41,366 bases of DNA, taken from Lachnospiraceae bacterium (GTDB lineage: Bacteria > Bacillota > Clostridia > Lachnospirales > Lachnospiraceae). This document shows, one piece after another, positions 26,097 to 33,460 of the stretch (position 1 is the first letter of the stretch; each line of letters begins with the position of its first letter). The stretch spans positions 1 through 41,366 of the forward strand of contig JAFZKG010000145.1 of NCBI GenBank assembly GCA_017553695.1. Reading direction: 5' to 3'. The notes below the pieces were generated by a model that was not told the origin of the DNA, ran no database searches, and saw only the letters and a list, made by a program, of their open reading frames with translations. The position numbers and the translations under genes are program-made.

Positions 26097-26125
26097 TTGA
26101 AAAACGAAGACTGATGTGCTATTTT
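26097..26125 (+). promoter_or_regulatory. Candidate promoter of tRNA-Thr
   Basis: TTGAAA (26097-26102), 17 bp, TATTTT (26120-26125), 28 bp before the tRNA. It is divergent from htpG and lies within 60 bp of the CIRCE. Confidence 0.5.
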
Positions 26126-26153
26126 ATTTTAGTCCGCGATATTCGCGTGATAA

Positions 26154-26226
26154 GCCACAATAGCTCAGCCGGTAGAGCACTTCACTCGTAATGAAGGGGT
26201 CGCCAGTTCGAATCTGGCTTGTGGCT
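26154..26226 (+). tRNA. tRNA-Thr (anticodon CGU)
   Basis: 73 nt. The acceptor stem is GCCACAA / TTGTGGC with discriminator T. The D arm is GCTCAGCCGGTAGAGC and the T arm is CCAG-TTCGAAT-CTGG. The anticodon stem is CTTCA/TGAAG with loop CTCGTAA, so the anticodon CGT is at 26187-26189. The CCA end is not encoded. A T run follows at once and probably terminates transcription. The convergent lipoprotein gene ends 4 bp away. Confidence 0.97.
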
Positions 26227-26230
26227 TTTT

Positions 26231-27196
26231 TTATTGCTCTGCGTTTTTAGTCATCTTCACGATCAGTTCCAGAAACTCTTTCCGGAATTCCTCATAATGC
26301 TCCGGATGCTCTGTCCCGCACGCATTCAGCGTCTTTCCGTCATCAAATCCGAAACTGATCTGGAACCACTCACTGTTATTATAATCCTCTGCTGCCTCAT
26401 CATAGTTGTACCATTGGATCAGATCATATTTTTCGATCAGTTCCTGCACGCCGGCAAAGTCGATCTGACTGACATCCATGGCGGTGTAGTACTGATACTC
26501 GCCTGGTTCAATGAACTCTCCGCTCTTCGATGTGATCTTCACGTCAAAATTATTATCCCGGACACCCGGCTGCGTGATGAAAATATCATAGGAATCGCTT
26601 CCGGAATCGCCCTTCTGCTTAAAATAAGCCATGATGAAATCCAGTTTCCCCGGAAAACCTTCCGCGATCTGCTGCTGTCTTGCCTCTTCCAACAGCGTTT
26701 CCGCAAGCGGTGTGAACAGTGCTTCCATCTGCTCTTTAAACGTGCCATATCCTTCAGGAGCGCAGTTGCTTCCGTGCGCGCTCATGGATTCTCCGTCCCG
26801 GAAAGAAAGACTCAGGGAAAAACCGTCCCCATCCAGCACATTGGTGGCATATTTGTCATATCCGTCCCATTCTGCCAGACGGCAGTCCTTGTACAGTTTG
26901 GTCAACTGGTCCAGAAAGGCCTCATCCAGTTCCATCGTCATGGTCCCGTAATCCTGATAGACCATGCTTTCATATTCCAGAAAATGCTTCCCGTCCTTTT
27001 CAACGACCGAATAGGAATAAGAATCTGCGCCAATGCTCGCATTATAAGAATAAAAGAACGTATTGACCCCGCTCTCATTATCCACGGCTTTTTTTCCGAT
27101 ACCATTCGTGCCTTTAATCCCCAGCCCGCTCCTGCAGCCGGTCAGGATGCCGATCAGGCAAAGCGCCAGCACGATCGTAACGACTCTTTTTTTCAT
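26231..27196 (-). CDS. Lipoprotein of unknown function
   Basis: A 321-residue exported lipoprotein starting at the ATG at 27194-27196 after GGGAGGAATAAGG. The lipobox is ILTGCRS (Cys near 20). The mature protein is acidic and looks like two related halves, each with a SYS/DIFI strand, an EY/EYQYYTAMD or EYESMVYQDYG strand, and an LDQLTKLYKDCRLAEWDGYD or VQELIEKYDLIQWYNYDEAA helix followed by a FSLSLSFRDGESMSAHG or FQISFGFDDGKTLNACG strand. This suggests an internal duplication of a small alpha/beta unit. I do not recognise a named family. It lies after the tRNA-Leu terminator and is probably expressed on its own. Confidence 0.7.
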   Translation of the reverse strand: MKKRVVTIVLALCLIGILTGCRSGLGIKGTNGIGKKAVDNESGVNTFFYSYNASIGADSYSYSVVEKDGKHFLEYESMVYQDYGTMTMELDEAFLDQLTKLYKDCRLAEWDGYDKYATNVLDGDGFSLSLSFRDGESMSAHGSNCAPEGYGTFKEQMEALFTPLAETLLEEARQQQIAEGFPGKLDFIMAYFKQKGDSGSDSYDIFITQPGVRDNNFDVKITSKSGEFIEPGEYQYYTAMDVSQIDFAGVQELIEKYDLIQWYNYDEAAEDYNNSEWFQISFGFDDGKTLNACGTEHPEHYEEFRKEFLELIVKMTKNAEQ

Positions 27197-27228
27197 GGAC
27201 CTTATTCCTCCCTTCTGCCTTCCGAAGA

Positions 27229-27260
27229 AAAAAAGGAAACCCGTTTCCGGTTTCCTTTTT
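27229..27260. terminator. Terminator after tRNA-Leu
   Basis: AAAAAGGAAACC (27230-27241) pairs with GGTTTCCTTTTT (27249-27260); T runs occur on both strands. It begins directly at the tRNA 3' end on the minus strand. Confidence 0.88.
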
Positions 27261-27261
27261 C

Positions 27262-27341
27262 TGCGGGTGACAGGATTTGAACCTGCACGGTTGCCCACCA
27301 GAACCTAAATCTGGCACGTCTGCCAATTCCGCCACACCCGC
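27262..27341 (-). tRNA. tRNA-Leu (anticodon UAG)
   Basis: 80 nt on the minus strand. The acceptor stem is GCGGGTG / CACCCGC with discriminator A. The anticodon stem is CCAGA/TCTGG around TTTAGGT, giving anticodon TAG (27305-27307). A variable arm with GGGCAACC and the T arm CAGG-TTCAAAT-CCTG are present. CCA is not encoded. Its 5' end is 3 bp after the stop codon of the foldase gene, so it may be processed from the same transcript. Confidence 0.95.
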
Positions 27342-27344
27342 ATA

Positions 27345-28628
27345 TTACTCAGCTGCAGATGTTGTCTCCGTTTCTGTTGCTGCTTCGGTTGTTGCTTCCG
27401 TTGTGCCTTCGGTTGTTCCTTCTGTTGCAGATTCTGTTTCCGTTTCTGTTGCAGATTCCGTTTCCGCCTCGGTTACAGACTCTGTCTCAGATTCTGTTTC
27501 ATCCTCTTCATCAGAAAGTTTGTCGACAAATACGACGTTGCCTTCCAGTGCTTCCAAAGCTTTATCATACTTGAAGTCCAGATTGGTAAAGAGATAGATC
27601 CACTCTTCACCGGACTGCTCTTTAAACTCCTCCAATGTATAGGTCTCGTTGTAACCGCCTCTAGCCATGTATTCAACGATTGCCTGGTCGAGTTCTTCCT
27701 CGGTATAAGTAAGATCTTTATCTTTGAAGATCTTATCTACCAGCATGATGATGTCCAGATAATAATGAGCTTCATCCAGCGCGTAGTCTTCTGCGGAAGA
27801 ATAGCCGTACATCATCGCAAAGGTATCCGCATCATAGCCATACATCGCTGCACTGTATTCCAGAGAACGTTTTGCGTACGTAACAAGGTTTGCTTCCTTC
27901 TCCGGATCGTAAGTCACTACGACCTGTTTCTTCTGCAGATCCTGCATCATTGCTTCATGCAGATAGTAATGATAGATATAATCCTTGGTGTAAGCCTTCA
28001 GTTCATCCACGGTATGCAGCTGAACCGGCAGATAATTATAGGAGTAGTGTTCCACAAACTCGTCATTCAGTTCCGGTGTAACGCTCTTGGTCCTGTATTT
28101 AATCGTGATCTCAAAGGATGCCGGTTTTCCAGCCAGATCGGCATTGGAATAATCGGACGGGAAGATCACATTGACAGTGACGGTGGAACCGATCTTCTGT
28201 CCGACCAGTCCCTCTTCAAATCCGGAGATATACTGGCCTGCGCCGACGGTACAGGACTGATTCTCTGCAGTACCGCCTGCAAACTCTTCTCCGGTTGTTG
28301 TCAGCTTGCCTTTATAATCGATCGTCAGCAGGTCACCTTCTGCAACGACGCCTTCTGTTTCCTGCTCTTCCTTCGTCTGGGACTGCAGCAGGCTGTCAAT
28401 ATAACTGTTGACCGTTTCCTCAGTCACTTCCACAGCCGACTTCTTGACTTCGATGGTGGAATAATCAGCCATCTCCATCTTTTCTGTTACCTTCGGCTTT
28501 AGAAAACTGAGCCAGTCGGTCTTCTCATAGATCACAAAACCAGCGCTGGCCAAAACGACTACAACGAGGACGATGATCAAGATGAGAACGGTACTGTTCA
28601 TTTTCTTTTTCTTCTTGATGATCGGCAC
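27345..28628 (-). CDS. Membrane-anchored trigger-factor-like peptidyl-prolyl isomerase (downstream part of a split gene)
   Basis: 427 codons from an internal GTG. A Lys-rich start (KKKKK) leads into one transmembrane helix (about 11-32), then an extracytoplasmic region. The FKBP-like PPIase core is about 85-180 (GDLLTIDYKGKL, AGQYISGFEEGLVGQKIGSTVTVNVIFPSDYS). A helical trigger-factor C-domain-like part follows (about 185-370), and the last 50 residues are Glu/Thr/Ser repeats. It is probably an exported foldase. Neither the GTG nor the later ATG (MNSTV) has a good ribosome site. The reading frame continues unbroken upstream, except for one TAA at 28695-28697, into the ORF at 28695-28931. The intact gene was therefore probably 27345-28931. 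Confidence 0.75.
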   Translation of the reverse strand: MPIIKKKKKMNSTVLILIIVLVVVVLASAGFVIYEKTDWLSFLKPKVTEKMEMADYSTIEVKKSAVEVTEETVNSYIDSLLQSQTKEEQETEGVVAEGDLLTIDYKGKLTTTGEEFAGGTAENQSCTVGAGQYISGFEEGLVGQKIGSTVTVNVIFPSDYSNADLAGKPASFEITIKYRTKSVTPELNDEFVEHYSYNYLPVQLHTVDELKAYTKDYIYHYYLHEAMMQDLQKKQVVVTYDPEKEANLVTYAKRSLEYSAAMYGYDADTFAMMYGYSSAEDYALDEAHYYLDIIMLVDKIFKDKDLTYTEEELDQAIVEYMARGGYNETYTLEEFKEQSGEEWIYLFTNLDFKYDKALEALEGNVVFVDKLSDEEDETESETESVTEAETESATETETESATEGTTEGTTEATTEAATETETTSAAE

Positions 28629-28694
28629 GTCTTTTTTCTTTGGAGCCTTGACATCTTTTGCTTTTTCGACAGCTTCTTCCGATTTCTCGATTGC

Positions 28695-28931
28695 TTATTC
28701 CGCCTTCTCTTCCGCTTCTTCTGCTGCCTGCTCTGCTTCCTCTGCCAACTTCTCCGCAGCCTCAGCCGTTTCTTCTGCTTTTTCCTCTACTGCCTCTACA
28801 ACTTCCTCTGCTTTTTCTTCGACAGCCTCTACAGCTTCTTCCGCTTTTTCTTCCGCTGCTTCCACGATTTCTTCTGCTTTTTCTTCTGCAGCTTCTACCG
28901 TTTCTTCCAGATCTTTCTTAATCTCTTCCAT
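28695..28931 (-). CDS. Glu/Lys/Ala-rich coiled-coil region, upstream part of the split foldase gene
   Basis: 78 codons beginning at an ATG with GAGG at proper spacing. The translation is almost wholly repeats of the type EEKAEEAVEAV, a long acidic helix or coiled coil predicted cytoplasmic. It ends at TAA (28695-28697). The same frame then reads AIEKSEEAVEKAKDVKAPKKK into the transmembrane foldase, continuing the same repeat style after the stop. This shows that the two ORFs were one gene. The stop is one substitution away from GAA, the codon expected in the repeat. It may be a real nonsense mutation or a sequence error. Confidence 0.65.
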   Translation of the reverse strand: MEEIKKDLEETVEAAEEKAEEIVEAAEEKAEEAVEAVEEKAEEVVEAVEEKAEETAEAAEKLAEEAEQAAEEAEEKAE

Positions 28932-28977
28932 TCATAGTCCTCGCTTCTATAAGATGTCTTTTAAGTATATTCCAAAG

Positions 28978-29005
28978 AATTCTACCACAGCATTTTAGAA
29001 TTATA
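28978..29005 (-). promoter_or_regulatory. Candidate -10 and inverted repeat before the foldase gene
   Basis: A minus-strand TATAAT lies at 29000-29005. It overlaps one arm of the inverted repeat AATTCTA (28978-28984) / TAGAATT (28996-29002). No convincing -35 was seen. The repeat could be an operator. Confidence 0.35.
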
Positions 29006-29037
29006 AAGTTAAAAAACTGTGAAGAATGGCATTTTTT

Positions 29038-32000
29038 TCATTCGGTCCGCAGCGCGATCACCGGATCTTTCTTGGCCGCTTTCCGGGATGGGATCAGTCC
29101 GCCGATGATCGTGATCACGATGCTGATCGCGATCAGGATCGCCCCGCTGGCAAGCGGCAGTTTCGCGCTTAGGGAATTGCTGTCCATCAGACTGTGCACG
29201 ATCGAGTTAATCGGAAGGATGGCAAGGAGTGATACCCCGACTCCGATCAGACCGGACAGACAGCCGATGATGAAGGTCTCTGCATTGAATACAAGAGAGA
29301 TGTTGCCCTTGGATGCCCCGAGTGCCCGGAGCACGCCGATCTCCTTGGTCCGCTCCAGCACCGAAATATTGGTTATGACACCGATCATGATGCAGGATAC
29401 GAACAGGGAGACAGCCACAAACCCGATCAGCACATATGAGATCGCGTTGATGATCGTCGTGATGGAAGATGTCAGTAGCGCCACATAATCCGTGTATACA
29501 ATCTGATCTTCTTCCGCTTTCTGCTTGTTATAGTTTTCAATGGAGGCAGCAATGCCGTCCTTCCCCTCAAAACTGTCAGTATATAAACTGATGGCGGACG
29601 GGGCATCGTAACTGACCAGCCCGAATTTTTTCATGTTTTCATCGTAACTGGAACGGCCCATATAATCCTCATAGATCTGTACCAGCGCATCCTGTTTTGC
29701 ATAATTATCCAGCCAGTACTGGACGATTCCGGCCATGTCCTCTTCTCCCATGGAAAAGTTGATCCCGGAAACCGCCGACCCCAGATCCAGATTGATCTGC
29801 AGATCATCCCCAAAATTATAGCTATATAAAATCTTTTCCAGATCAATGGCTTCAATCTGTTCCTGCAGTTTTTCCCAGTCGATCCGCGGAAGTGTTGTGA
29901 TTTCTTCTGTTGTCGTTTCTTCTTCGGATGTTGTTTCTTCTTCGGATGAGGTCTCCTCTTCTGAAGATGTCTCCTCCTCCGATGATGTTTCTTCCTCTGA
30001 CGACGTCTCTCCCTCAGTCGAAGTTTCCTCTTCTGACGGGGTCTCCTCTTCCGGCGCAGTTTCTTCTGTCGTGGTCTCTGCCGGCAAAGTCGGGATCTCA
30101 ATCGGCAGGATACCCTCTCCGGTCACTTCTTCCCAGGCGTTCTGTGCCGCATTTCGGGCGTTCTCCACCGCGGAATAAACTGCCTGCTCCACGGCCTGCC
30201 GAATGGCATATTCCAGTGCAGGGGAAAGCTGTCCTCCCAATTTTTCCATCTGTGTGGTCATCAGAGCTTCCATACCACCTTCATAATCCAGTATCATGAC
30301 CAGTGAGAAGAACGAGGCCTTATCAGCCATTCCCAGTTCATTCACATATTGTCTCGCTTTTTTTGCCTTTTCTGTATCGTTCAGATCGTCTTCTTCGAAT
30401 ATCTGTCCGGTCAGCACATCGATATCCTTTTCTTTCTCCTGCGCCTGCACGACCGGACTGTCTGCACAGTGCGAAATAATATAGTCGGTCAGAAGTGTCG
30501 TATACGCGACTGCCGTGTTCAGGTCCTGCACCTTTGCGTCTTCCTTCACTTTGACAAGACCGACGACTTTCAGCTTCACGCCGTTTTTTGCCGCCTGTTC
30601 CAGTTTCTTCTGATCGTCACCGATATAAGAAAAGGTTCCGTTTTCTTTTTCTTCATAGTAATCCGATGCCGGGATCAGATAAAAACTGTGTTCCAAAAGC
30701 CTTGCGTAACTGAACTTCACTTCATCAGCTTCCTGATCGTTTTTGATCTTTTCAATGGCTCTTTTATATTGCCGTTCCGTGATCAGCCCCAGCTGATAAA
30801 GCGTGCCGGCAAACAACGTATCATTCCGGTTCAGCACAAGCACCACTTCATCATAGTCATTCGGCCAGCTGCCATAGACGACGTCATAATTATCTTTGAC
30901 CACCTGACTGACAATATCCCCGTTTGCGCCCGCCTGCATTTCGGTAAAATTTTCCGCGTGATTTGTCCCGGAGCCGCCCATCAAAGTGGACATATTGCTC
31001 CTCATAAGAGAACGCGCTTCTACCAGGTTGCCGAAAATACTGCTCTGGGAAGCATACTCACTGCTCGTATCCGCGTCCGTATCGATCAGATGATTATCTG
31101 CGTCAAACGCAAAGACTTTAAAATCCACATTGTAGGAGTAAACGATGCCATGCTCTCCAATATACTGGTGGATCTCGCTATTCGGATCGTCCAGATATTT
31201 CTTGAAATCGGTCAGGTTGTTTTCCTTAATGCTGGTCGTAACAGAAGTGTTCAGCTCCAGGTCCGCATAGCTCGCATAGACGGTATCCGATTCCCGCTGT
31301 TTCTTCTCTCTATCGTCTCCTTCTATTGGCGCATTCCCGTTTGGAGACATCAGGGAAGACAGGTCAAAACTGGTCGACGTGATGGAGATCGGATAGCTTG
31401 TCATCGTGTCTTTCTGAATCTGATCGATATAATCATTGACGCCAGTTGACAGGGAAAGGATCAGCGCGATGCCGATGATCCCGATCGCTCCGGCAAAGGA
31501 CGTCAGGATCGTACGCCCTTTCTTGGTCCTGAGATTGTTGAAACTTAACAGGAGTGCGGTCAAGAAGGACATCCGGGAATGACGGTTCTTCTTCAGAGCG
31601 CCTGCTTCTGCCTTCTCCGCCTCCGCTTTTTTCGCCAGATCCGCGCTCACTTCCTCATCCGTATATGGCATGCTGTCGTCGGTGATCTTTCCGTCGCGGA
31701 GTTTCACAATGCGGGACGCATACTGTGCGGCCAGATCCGGATTATGCGTAACCATGACGACCAGGCGGTCATCCGCCACTTTCTTCAAAAGGTCCATGAC
31801 CTGAAGGCTGGTCTCCGTATCCAATGCTCCGGTCGGCTCATCTGCCAGCAGAATATCCGGATCATTTACGAGCGCCCTTGCCAAAGCGACCCTCTGCATC
31901 TGCCCGCCGGAAAGCTGGTTCGGCCTTTTATGGATCTGATCGCCCAGCCCGACATCCTCAAGCGCTTTCAGGGAGCGTTCCCGCCTCTCTTTCGGCGGGA

Positions 32001-32337
32001 CGCCGGCCAGTGTCAGCGCCAGTTCCACATTGGAAAGGACGCTCTGGTGCGGGATGAGATTGTAACTTTGGAAAACAAATCCGACAGAATGGTTCCGGTA
32101 GGTATCCCAGTTCCGGTCCCGGTATTCCTTTGTTGAGATGCCGTTTATGATCAGGTCGCCTTCATCATAGCGGTCCAGCCCGCCGATGATATTCAGCAGC
32201 GTGGTCTTGCCCGACCCGGATGGTCCTAAGACGGCAACGAATTCATTGTCACGCAGATTCAGGCTCACGTCATCGAGAGCCTTCTGCAGGAGATCGCCTG
32301 TCCGGTATTCTTTTTTGATTCCACAGATCTGCAGCAT
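29038..32337 (-). CDS. MacB-like ABC exporter: ATPase fused to FtsX-type permease
   Basis: A 1099-residue fusion. The ATPase (about 1-225) has Walker A GPSGSGKTT, signature LSGGQMQR, Walker B ILLADEPTGALD and the H-loop MVTHN, and is closest to the LolD/MacB class. A linker leads to transmembrane helix 1 (about 275-300), then a very large extracytoplasmic domain of about 600 residues, then three helices near the C-terminus (SYVLIGFVAVSLFVSCIMIGVI, ILRALGASKGN context, and the last ending RTE). Between about 755 and 815 is an acidic Thr/Ser/Glu repeat. MacB-type machines move lipoproteins, peptides or drugs mechanically rather than importing. It overlaps the metal-binding lipoprotein gene upstream by 1 bp. 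Confidence 0.9.
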   Translation of the reverse strand: MLQICGIKKEYRTGDLLQKALDDVSLNLRDNEFVAVLGPSGSGKTTLLNIIGGLDRYDEGDLIINGISTKEYRDRNWDTYRNHSVGFVFQSYNLIPHQSVLSNVELALTLAGVPPKERRERSLKALEDVGLGDQIHKRPNQLSGGQMQRVALARALVNDPDILLADEPTGALDTETSLQVMDLLKKVADDRLVVMVTHNPDLAAQYASRIVKLRDGKITDDSMPYTDEEVSADLAKKAEAEKAEAGALKKNRHSRMSFLTALLLSFNNLRTKKGRTILTSFAGAIGIIGIALILSLSTGVNDYIDQIQKDTMTSYPISITSTSFDLSSLMSPNGNAPIEGDDREKKQRESDTVYASYADLELNTSVTTSIKENNLTDFKKYLDDPNSEIHQYIGEHGIVYSYNVDFKVFAFDADNHLIDTDADTSSEYASQSSIFGNLVEARSLMRSNMSTLMGGSGTNHAENFTEMQAGANGDIVSQVVKDNYDVVYGSWPNDYDEVVLVLNRNDTLFAGTLYQLGLITERQYKRAIEKIKNDQEADEVKFSYARLLEHSFYLIPASDYYEEKENGTFSYIGDDQKKLEQAAKNGVKLKVVGLVKVKEDAKVQDLNTAVAYTTLLTDYIISHCADSPVVQAQEKEKDIDVLTGQIFEEDDLNDTEKAKKARQYVNELGMADKASFFSLVMILDYEGGMEALMTTQMEKLGGQLSPALEYAIRQAVEQAVYSAVENARNAAQNAWEEVTGEGILPIEIPTLPAETTTEETAPEEETPSEEETSTEGETSSEEETSSEEETSSEEETSSEEETTSEEETTTEEITTLPRIDWEKLQEQIEAIDLEKILYSYNFGDDLQINLDLGSAVSGINFSMGEEDMAGIVQYWLDNYAKQDALVQIYEDYMGRSSYDENMKKFGLVSYDAPSAISLYTDSFEGKDGIAASIENYNKQKAEEDQIVYTDYVALLTSSITTIINAISYVLIGFVAVSLFVSCIMIGVITNISVLERTKEIGVLRALGASKGNISLVFNAETFIIGCLSGLIGVGVSLLAILPINSIVHSLMDSNSLSAKLPLASGAILIAISIVITIIGGLIPSRKAAKKDPVIALRTE
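29894..30077. repeat. 18-bp-unit tandem coding repeat in the ABC exporter
   Basis: About ten imperfect copies of an 18-bp unit encoding SSEEET-like hexapeptides in the extracytoplasmic domain. Such repeats often change length by slippage and may vary between strains. Confidence 0.75.
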
Positions 32338-33320
32338 TATTTCATGGTAGCCTGAAACGTTGCCAGATCATCCCGCATCAGGTCCAGATAAGTCACGCCG
32401 CTATTGAAGTCTTCCTGCGCAACATTGTGGCAGGTATGGATCATCGCGGTGGATGCGCCGGTCGATTCCGCGATCACATCCGCGATCTGGTGATTAGACA
32501 ATTCAATATAATAGATCGTACTGACCGAAAGCGCTCTTGCCTCATCAATCAGCCCGGTAATATCTGCAGCCGAAGGCTCGCTCCCTTCGTAGCATCCCGG
32601 GAAGGCCGCATAGTAAGAAAGCCCATATTCTTTTACAAAGTAAAGGAACGGGAAGCGATCTCCGAAAAACACTGTTTTGTTCTCCACGCTCTCAAAAAAA
32701 GTCCGGAATTCCTGATCCAGCGCCTCGATCTCGTGAATATAAGCGTCTGCATATCCCGCGTACATATCCGCGATCGGCTGATAGGATTCGATCCCGAGTT
32801 CGCTCTGTTTCCGGTTGACCAGTTTCCAGACCTCATCACGGATCGCTCCAATCATCTTCACTGCATTCACAGGAGAGGTCCAGATATGCTCGTCATATTC
32901 GCTCTCTTCGGTGCCTTCCTCTTCCAATGGATCCACATAATCCATGAGTTTCAGCGCATTGACCGGCTGATCCATGGAGGACAGGATCTCCTCCACCCAT
33001 TCGTCGCTCTCGCCTCCGATATACAGGAACAGGTCGCAGTCCTGGATCCTGATGATGTCCTGCGGGGTCGGTTCATAGGAATGTGTTTCCATGCCCGGGG
33101 CAAGGAGCATTGTCACGTCCACCTGGATCATTTCGCTCCCTCTCCCGCTGACAGCTCTCGCAAAATCATACAGAGGAAAGTTTGTCGCAACGATCTGAAT
33201 CCGGGATGTTCCGCTGCTTTGCTTTGTCTCCGGCTCGTTCTTTTTATTACCGCAGCCCGGCAGAAGGATGCACCCTGCTGCCAGTGCGATGCAGATAAGG
33301 AATACTACGATTTTTTTCAT
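32337..33320 (-). CDS. Zinc/manganese-type ABC substrate-binding lipoprotein (ZnuA-like)
   Basis: A 327-residue lipoprotein; the lipobox is LLPGCGN. The cluster A-I metal-binding fold is clear from IQIVATNFPLYDFARAVSG, two His ligands (GMETHSYEPTP and DEHIWTSPVNA) and VFFGDRFPFLYFVKEYGLSYYAAFPGC. The third ligand position, His in ZnuA or Glu in PsaA, reads Gly here, as I recall for a clostridial subgroup. No ZnuB or ZnuC homologue is in the window. The next gene, overlapping by 1 bp (TAATG), is a MacB-like exporter fusion instead. No Shine-Dalgarno is visible; a TATAAT at 33327-33332 ends six bases before the ATG. Confidence 0.85.
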   Translation of the reverse strand: MKKIVVFLICIALAAGCILLPGCGNKKNEPETKQSSGTSRIQIVATNFPLYDFARAVSGRGSEMIQVDVTMLLAPGMETHSYEPTPQDIIRIQDCDLFLYIGGESDEWVEEILSSMDQPVNALKLMDYVDPLEEEGTEESEYDEHIWTSPVNAVKMIGAIRDEVWKLVNRKQSELGIESYQPIADMYAGYADAYIHEIEALDQEFRTFFESVENKTVFFGDRFPFLYFVKEYGLSYYAAFPGCYEGSEPSAADITGLIDEARALSVSTIYYIELSNHQIADVIAESTGASTAMIHTCHNVAQEDFNSGVTYLDLMRDDLATFQATMK

Positions 33321-33387
33321 GCCGCTATTATAACAAATCCCACAGGAAACAAAAGAAAAACCTGTATGCAGGATATCGAGATAATTC

Positions 33388-33416
33388 GTGACATTTTCAA
33401 CCGACTGTGCTATTCT
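33388..33416 (+). promoter_or_regulatory. Candidate promoter of thrS
   Basis: GTGACA (33388-33393), 17 bp, TATTCT (33411-33416). The leader to the ATG is only about 40 nt and shows no T-box, which would need 150 nt or more. Confidence 0.6.
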
Positions 33417-33460
33417 TACCGTTAGCCTAACTTTATAATAAAGACAAAAAGGAGATACTT

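Noticed and set aside
29894..30077. Regular repeats resembling a short CRISPR array
   Set aside because: The repeats are contiguous 18-bp coding units without unique spacers, inside an intact reading frame.
30349..31449. 366-codon ORF on the plus strand
   Set aside because: Antisense to the ABC exporter, Phe/Ile/His-rich, with no ribosome site.
33321..33460. T-box leader before thrS
   Set aside because: The region is too short and lacks the specifier stem, T-box sequence and terminator.
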